This document shows positions 61,186 through 64,000 of a DNA stretch of 64,000 nt, piece after piece; the stretch's first letter is position 1; each line of letters starts with the position of its first letter. Below the pieces are notes generated by a model. That model searched no databases. It saw only the letters and a list, made by a program, of their open reading frames with translations, and was not told the origin of the DNA. This DNA comes from JACCZX01 sp963801035 (lineage in GTDB: Bacteria > Pseudomonadota > Gammaproteobacteria > Burkholderiales > Burkholderiaceae_F). The position numbers and the translations under genes are program-made. The stretch is from positions 124,001 to 188,000 of the forward strand of contig CAWDDF010000003.1 in NCBI GenBank assembly GCA_963801035.1. Reading direction: 5' to 3'.

Positions 61186-61648
61186 TTGAAAATCCGTGAT
61201 CAAAAAAACTTCTGGTCGGGCCTGATGTTCATCGCGTTCGGCGCTTTCTTCGTGGGCTGGGCGCAGCAGTACGACATGGGAACCGCTGCCCGCATGGGAC
61301 CGGCGTTCTTCCCGACGATGCTCGGCGGCATCATGTTCGTGCTCGGCGTGATCGTTCTGATCGAAGGACTAGCGAAGGAAACCGCCGACGGCAAAATCGA
61401 GCCGTTCAACTTCAAGGCGCTCGTGCTGGTGCTGGGTGCGGTTATTGCGTTCGGACTGCTGTTGCGTCCGGCGGGCCTGTTCGTTGCGCTGTTTGTGCTG
61501 ATCGGAGTCTCGGCATTCGGCAGCCATGAATTCAAGCTGCGAGATATTTTGCTGCTGTCGGTTGGGCTGTCGCTGCTTGGTGTATGGGGTGTTCATCTAC
61601 GGTCTGAGCATGACGATTCCGGTGTGGCCGGCCTTCATGCGCGATTAA
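61186..61648 (+). CDS. tctB: TctB-family small membrane subunit (frameshifted)
   Basis: Four-helix subunit of a tripartite tricarboxylate transporter. It begins KIRDQKNFWSGLMFIAFGAFFVGWAQ and has MGPAFFPTMLGGIMFVLGVIVL. Near the end the frame slips; removing one G from the run at 61586-61589 restores WVFIYGLSMTIPVWPAFMRD with stop at 61646-61648. Repaired length about 153 residues. Start TTG 61186 has CAGGAG upstream. It is coupled closely to tctA. Confidence 0.9.
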
Positions 61649-61657
61649 GGAAACGAC

Positions 61658-63166
61658 GTGGAGCTCATTGACAACCTCGCGCTCGGCTTCGCTACCGCGC
61701 TGACGCTGCAGAATCTTTTCTACTGCTTCATCGGCGTGCTGATCGGGACCCTGATCGGTGTGCTGCCGGGAATTGGCCCGGTCGCCACGCTGGCGATGCT
61801 GCTGCCGGTGACGTATGCACTTCCGCCGACGTCGGCGCTGATCATGCTCGCGGGTATTTATTACGGGGCGCAATACGGCGGGTCGACGACGGCGATTTTG
61901 GTGAACCTGCCAGGAGAGTCGTCGTCGGTCGTCACGTGTATCGACGGTTATCAGATGGCTCGACGAGGTCGTGCCGGTGCCGCACTGGCTACGGCCGCAT
62001 TGGGTTCGTTCTTCGCCGGCACCATCGGTGTGATCATCGTTGCGGGCCTGGCGCTTCCAATGGTTGAGTTGGCTTTCAAGTTCGGGCCCGCCGAATATTT
62101 CTCGCTAATGGTTCTTGGACTGATCGGCGCCGTCGTGCTTGCGTCGGGCTCACTGATCAAAGCCATCGCGATGATCGTTCTCGGCCTGCTGCTGGGCCTG
62201 GTGGGCACCGACGTCAATTCGGGTGTGGCGCGCTTCAGCTTTGATATTCCAGAGCTGGCCGACGGCATCGGCTTCGTGTCGGTTGCAATGGGCGTATTCG
62301 GCTTTGCCGAAATCATTGTCAATCTTGAACATAAGGAGAAGCGCGAAGTCTTCACCAGCAAGGTCGGCCGCCTGATGCCAAGCAAGGCGGAGGCTCTCTA
62401 CGCTGCGCCAGCGGTGCTGCGCGGGACCGCACTTGGGTCGGTACTCGGTGTGCTGCCCGGCGGTGGCGCCTTGCTCGCAGCGTTCGCTGCGTACACACTT
62501 GAAAAGAAAATCACGCGCAATCCTGAAATTCCGTTCGGCAAAGGCAACATCCGCGGCGTTGCAGCGCCCGAGTCCGCCAACAACGCAGGCGCGCAGACTT
62601 CGTTCATCCCAATGCTGACGCTGGGAATTCCACCCAATGCCGTGATGGCGTTGATGGTCGGCGCGATGACGATCCACAACATCCAACCCGGCCCGCAGGT
62701 GATGTCGAGCAATCCGTCGCTCTTCTGGGGTTTGATCGCATCGATGTGGATCGGCAACTTGATCCTGGTGGTGCTGAACCTGCCGCTGATCGGCATCTGG
62801 GTCCAACTGCTGAAGGTTCCGTACCGGCTGTTGTATCCGGCGATTCTTGTGTTTTGTGGAATCGGCGTGTACTCGATCAACAACAACCCATTCGATGTCA
62901 CGATGACCGCGATATTCGGCTTGCTGGGTTACATTTTCTACAAGCTGCGCTGCGAACCCGCGCCGTTGATTCTGGGTTTCATTCTCGGGCCGATGATGGA
63001 AGAGAACCTGAGGCGCGCGATGCTGCTATCGCGTGGCGACCCGACGGTGTTCTTCACGCGGCCACTATCGCTCGGACTCTTGATAGCCGCTGCCGCATTG
63101 ATCGTGATCGTCGCGCTCCCGAACATTAAGAAGAAGCGCGAAGCGGCTTTTCAGGAAGTTACTTAG
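61658..63166 (+). CDS. tctA: TctA-family large permease
   Basis: Twelve-helix permease subunit, 502 residues. Signature segments are GTLIGVLPGIGPVATLAMLLP, AGIYYGAQYGGSTTAILVNLPGE and, in the second half, VLPGGGALLAAFAAYTLEKK plus GVAAPESANNAGAQTSFIPMLTLGIPPNAVMALM. With TctB and a Bug binding protein it takes up carboxylates. A Bug gene lies 0.5 kb further on the same strand, which makes a complete set plausible. Start GTG 61658. Confidence 0.95.
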   Translation: MELIDNLALGFATALTLQNLFYCFIGVLIGTLIGVLPGIGPVATLAMLLPVTYALPPTSALIMLAGIYYGAQYGGSTTAILVNLPGESSSVVTCIDGYQMARRGRAGAALATAALGSFFAGTIGVIIVAGLALPMVELAFKFGPAEYFSLMVLGLIGAVVLASGSLIKAIAMIVLGLLLGLVGTDVNSGVARFSFDIPELADGIGFVSVAMGVFGFAEIIVNLEHKEKREVFTSKVGRLMPSKAEALYAAPAVLRGTALGSVLGVLPGGGALLAAFAAYTLEKKITRNPEIPFGKGNIRGVAAPESANNAGAQTSFIPMLTLGIPPNAVMALMVGAMTIHNIQPGPQVMSSNPSLFWGLIASMWIGNLILVVLNLPLIGIWVQLLKVPYRLLYPAILVFCGIGVYSINNNPFDVTMTAIFGLLGYIFYKLRCEPAPLILGFILGPMMEENLRRAMLLSRGDPTVFFTRPLSLGLLIAAAALIVIVALPNIKKKREAAFQEVT

Positions 63167-63201
63167 AGTTCCGTTGCGGCTGGCCGGCGCGAAGGCAGTA
63201 G

Positions 63202-63520
63202 CTACTCAACGACAGTCACGCTCTTTTGCGAAGAAACGAAAATGACCGCGTCAGTCAATGCGACGACATCGTGCTCTTCGCCGGGTTGCGTGAAAAGATA
63301 GTCACCTTCGCCCAGCTCGACGCCGCCGATTAGCACGGTTCCGCGGAGAACCACCACTTCTTCTTCACCGTGGTGGGCGTGGCGCGGAACCCGCGCTTCT
63401 CGCTTCAGGCGGACGACCGAGCTTCGGCCACCCGCCTCGTTGTTTCGAAACAGGCTGCGCTCGACGCCCGATGTCCCCGTGGGCTTCCACTCCCGGTCTA
63501 CGCGATTTGTTGACAAGCAT
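63202..63520 (-). CDS. ChrR-like cupin protein (probable frameshift near start)
   Basis: A small cupin with REARVPRHAHHGEEEVVVLRGTV and GDYLFTQPGEEHDVVAL, the two metal-binding motifs, ending SQKSVTVVE. The continuous frame has no good start. ATG 63520 is preceded by GGGGAG at ideal spacing and reads MLVNK, the usual opening of ChrR-type cupins; deleting one A from the AAA run that follows would join it to RVDREWKPTGTSGVERSLF. It would be about 105 residues. Anti-sigma ChrR domains and quercetinase-like proteins share this fold. Confidence 0.72.
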
Positions 63521-63662
63521 TGCCGTCTCCCCTCCATTCCTACAATCATCACACACGAAATCGTCGGCTCCAGCACATGACCAACGGGCATGCGTCCCCT
63601 TCCACTGACTTGCCTAGTACGATTCAGGTCGCTGCCTCCAACCCACTCGTGCAGGATTCCGA

Positions 63663-64000
63663 ATGACCTTACGTCGCGTTCTTGCCGCTTCCATTTTCGT
63701 TTGGCCTCTCGCGGTATTCGCACAGAGTTATCCATCGAAGCCCATTCGTCTGGTCGTGCCATTTCCACCGGCCGGCGCTACCGACATATTGTCCCGCGAG
63801 CTCGCGCGGCAATTGTCGGACCGACTGAAACAGCAAGTCATCGTCGACAATCGCCCGGGCGCCGGCGGCACATTAGGCAGCGACATCGTCGCCAAGAGCC
63901 CGCCCGATGGATACACGATCCAGATGGCGACCAGCTCGACGCATTCGATCGGCCCAAGTCTGAATCCGAAGATTCCGTATAACGCTCAGACCGATTTCAC
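63663..64000 (+). CDS. Bug/TctC-family binding protein, cut by window end
   Basis: The frame from ATG 63663 is open to the last base of the window (112 codons). It has a signal peptide (TLRRVLAASIFVWPLAVFAQ), then YPSKPIRLVVPFPPAGATDILSRELARQL, VDNRPGAGGTLGSDIVAKSPPDGY and STHSIGPSLNPKIPY, the standard N-terminal half of Bug proteins. AGGA lies eight bases before the ATG. It is the third Bug gene in the window and the nearest binding protein to tctBA. Confidence 0.92.
   Translation, partial: MTLRRVLAASIFVWPLAVFAQSYPSKPIRLVVPFPPAGATDILSRELARQLSDRLKQQVIVDNRPGAGGTLGSDIVAKSPPDGYTIQMATSSTHSIGPSLNPKIPYNAQTDF

Overview
The window looks like a chromosomal segment of a betaproteobacterium, most likely Burkholderiales or a close relative. 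The signs are high GC, frequent GTG and TTG starts, three periplasmic Bug/TctC-type binding proteins with a TctA/TctB pair, and the gene orders hda-HAD-pcnB-folK-dNK-panB-panC and tRNA-Leu-queA-tgt-yajC-secD-secF. I see no CRISPR array, insertion sequence, prophage or plasmid genes. Identification rests on reading motifs, not on database searches.

Layout. 0-3.1 kb: a doubtful exported ORF, a cupin and an MsbA-like ABC exporter. 3.1-5.1 kb: thyA, folA and an Fpg/Nei-type glycosylase. 5.1-8.7 kb: a TetR-controlled cobalamin acyl-CoA mutase operon with a clear promoter and operator. 8.7-17.7 kb: envelope and housekeeping singletons (beta-propeller, lipoprotein hydrolase, HtrA-type protease, T/G-rich exported protein, L,D-transpeptidase, SolA-like oxidase, a 55-residue membrane protein, a large winged-helix/ATPase regulator). 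17.7-22.5 kb: the glycine cleavage operon gcvT-gcvH-gcvP behind a tandem glycine riboswitch. 22.5-26.6 kb: a solute-binding-fold protein coupled to a Bug protein, and an Orn/Lys/Arg decarboxylase. 26.8-28.9 kb: a FecR/DUF6600-like exported protein. 28.9-35.7 kb: nucleotide, folate and pantothenate genes. 35.7-41.9 kb: tRNA-Leu(CAA), queuosine genes and the accessory Sec translocon. 42-53.5 kb: mixed metabolic genes. 53.5-55.7 kb: an AurF-like diiron protein under a LuxR-type regulator carrying a hydrolase domain. 55.8-64 kb: a TRAP transporter facing a dehydrogenase-TctBA cluster, ending in a Bug gene cut by the window edge.

The two most interesting loci are the acyl-CoA mutase operon and the AurF-like locus. 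The mutase has Leu87, Ile114 and Asn204 at three substrate-recognition positions, a set that matches none of methylmalonyl-, isobutyryl- or 2-hydroxyisobutyryl-CoA mutase. The AurF-like gene has two matching GGGAC-N4-GTCCC type dyads 53 bp apart in its upstream region.

At least nine, probably ten, otherwise intact genes are broken by exactly one extra base: a lipoprotein hydrolase, gcvP, a Bug gene, purM-like, a VOC protein, caiB-like, dctM, a zinc alcohol dehydrogenase, tctB and probably a cupin. Most of the extra bases lie in short homopolymers. This looks like insertion-type sequencing error rather than gene decay, so these genes are annotated at full span with the break noted.
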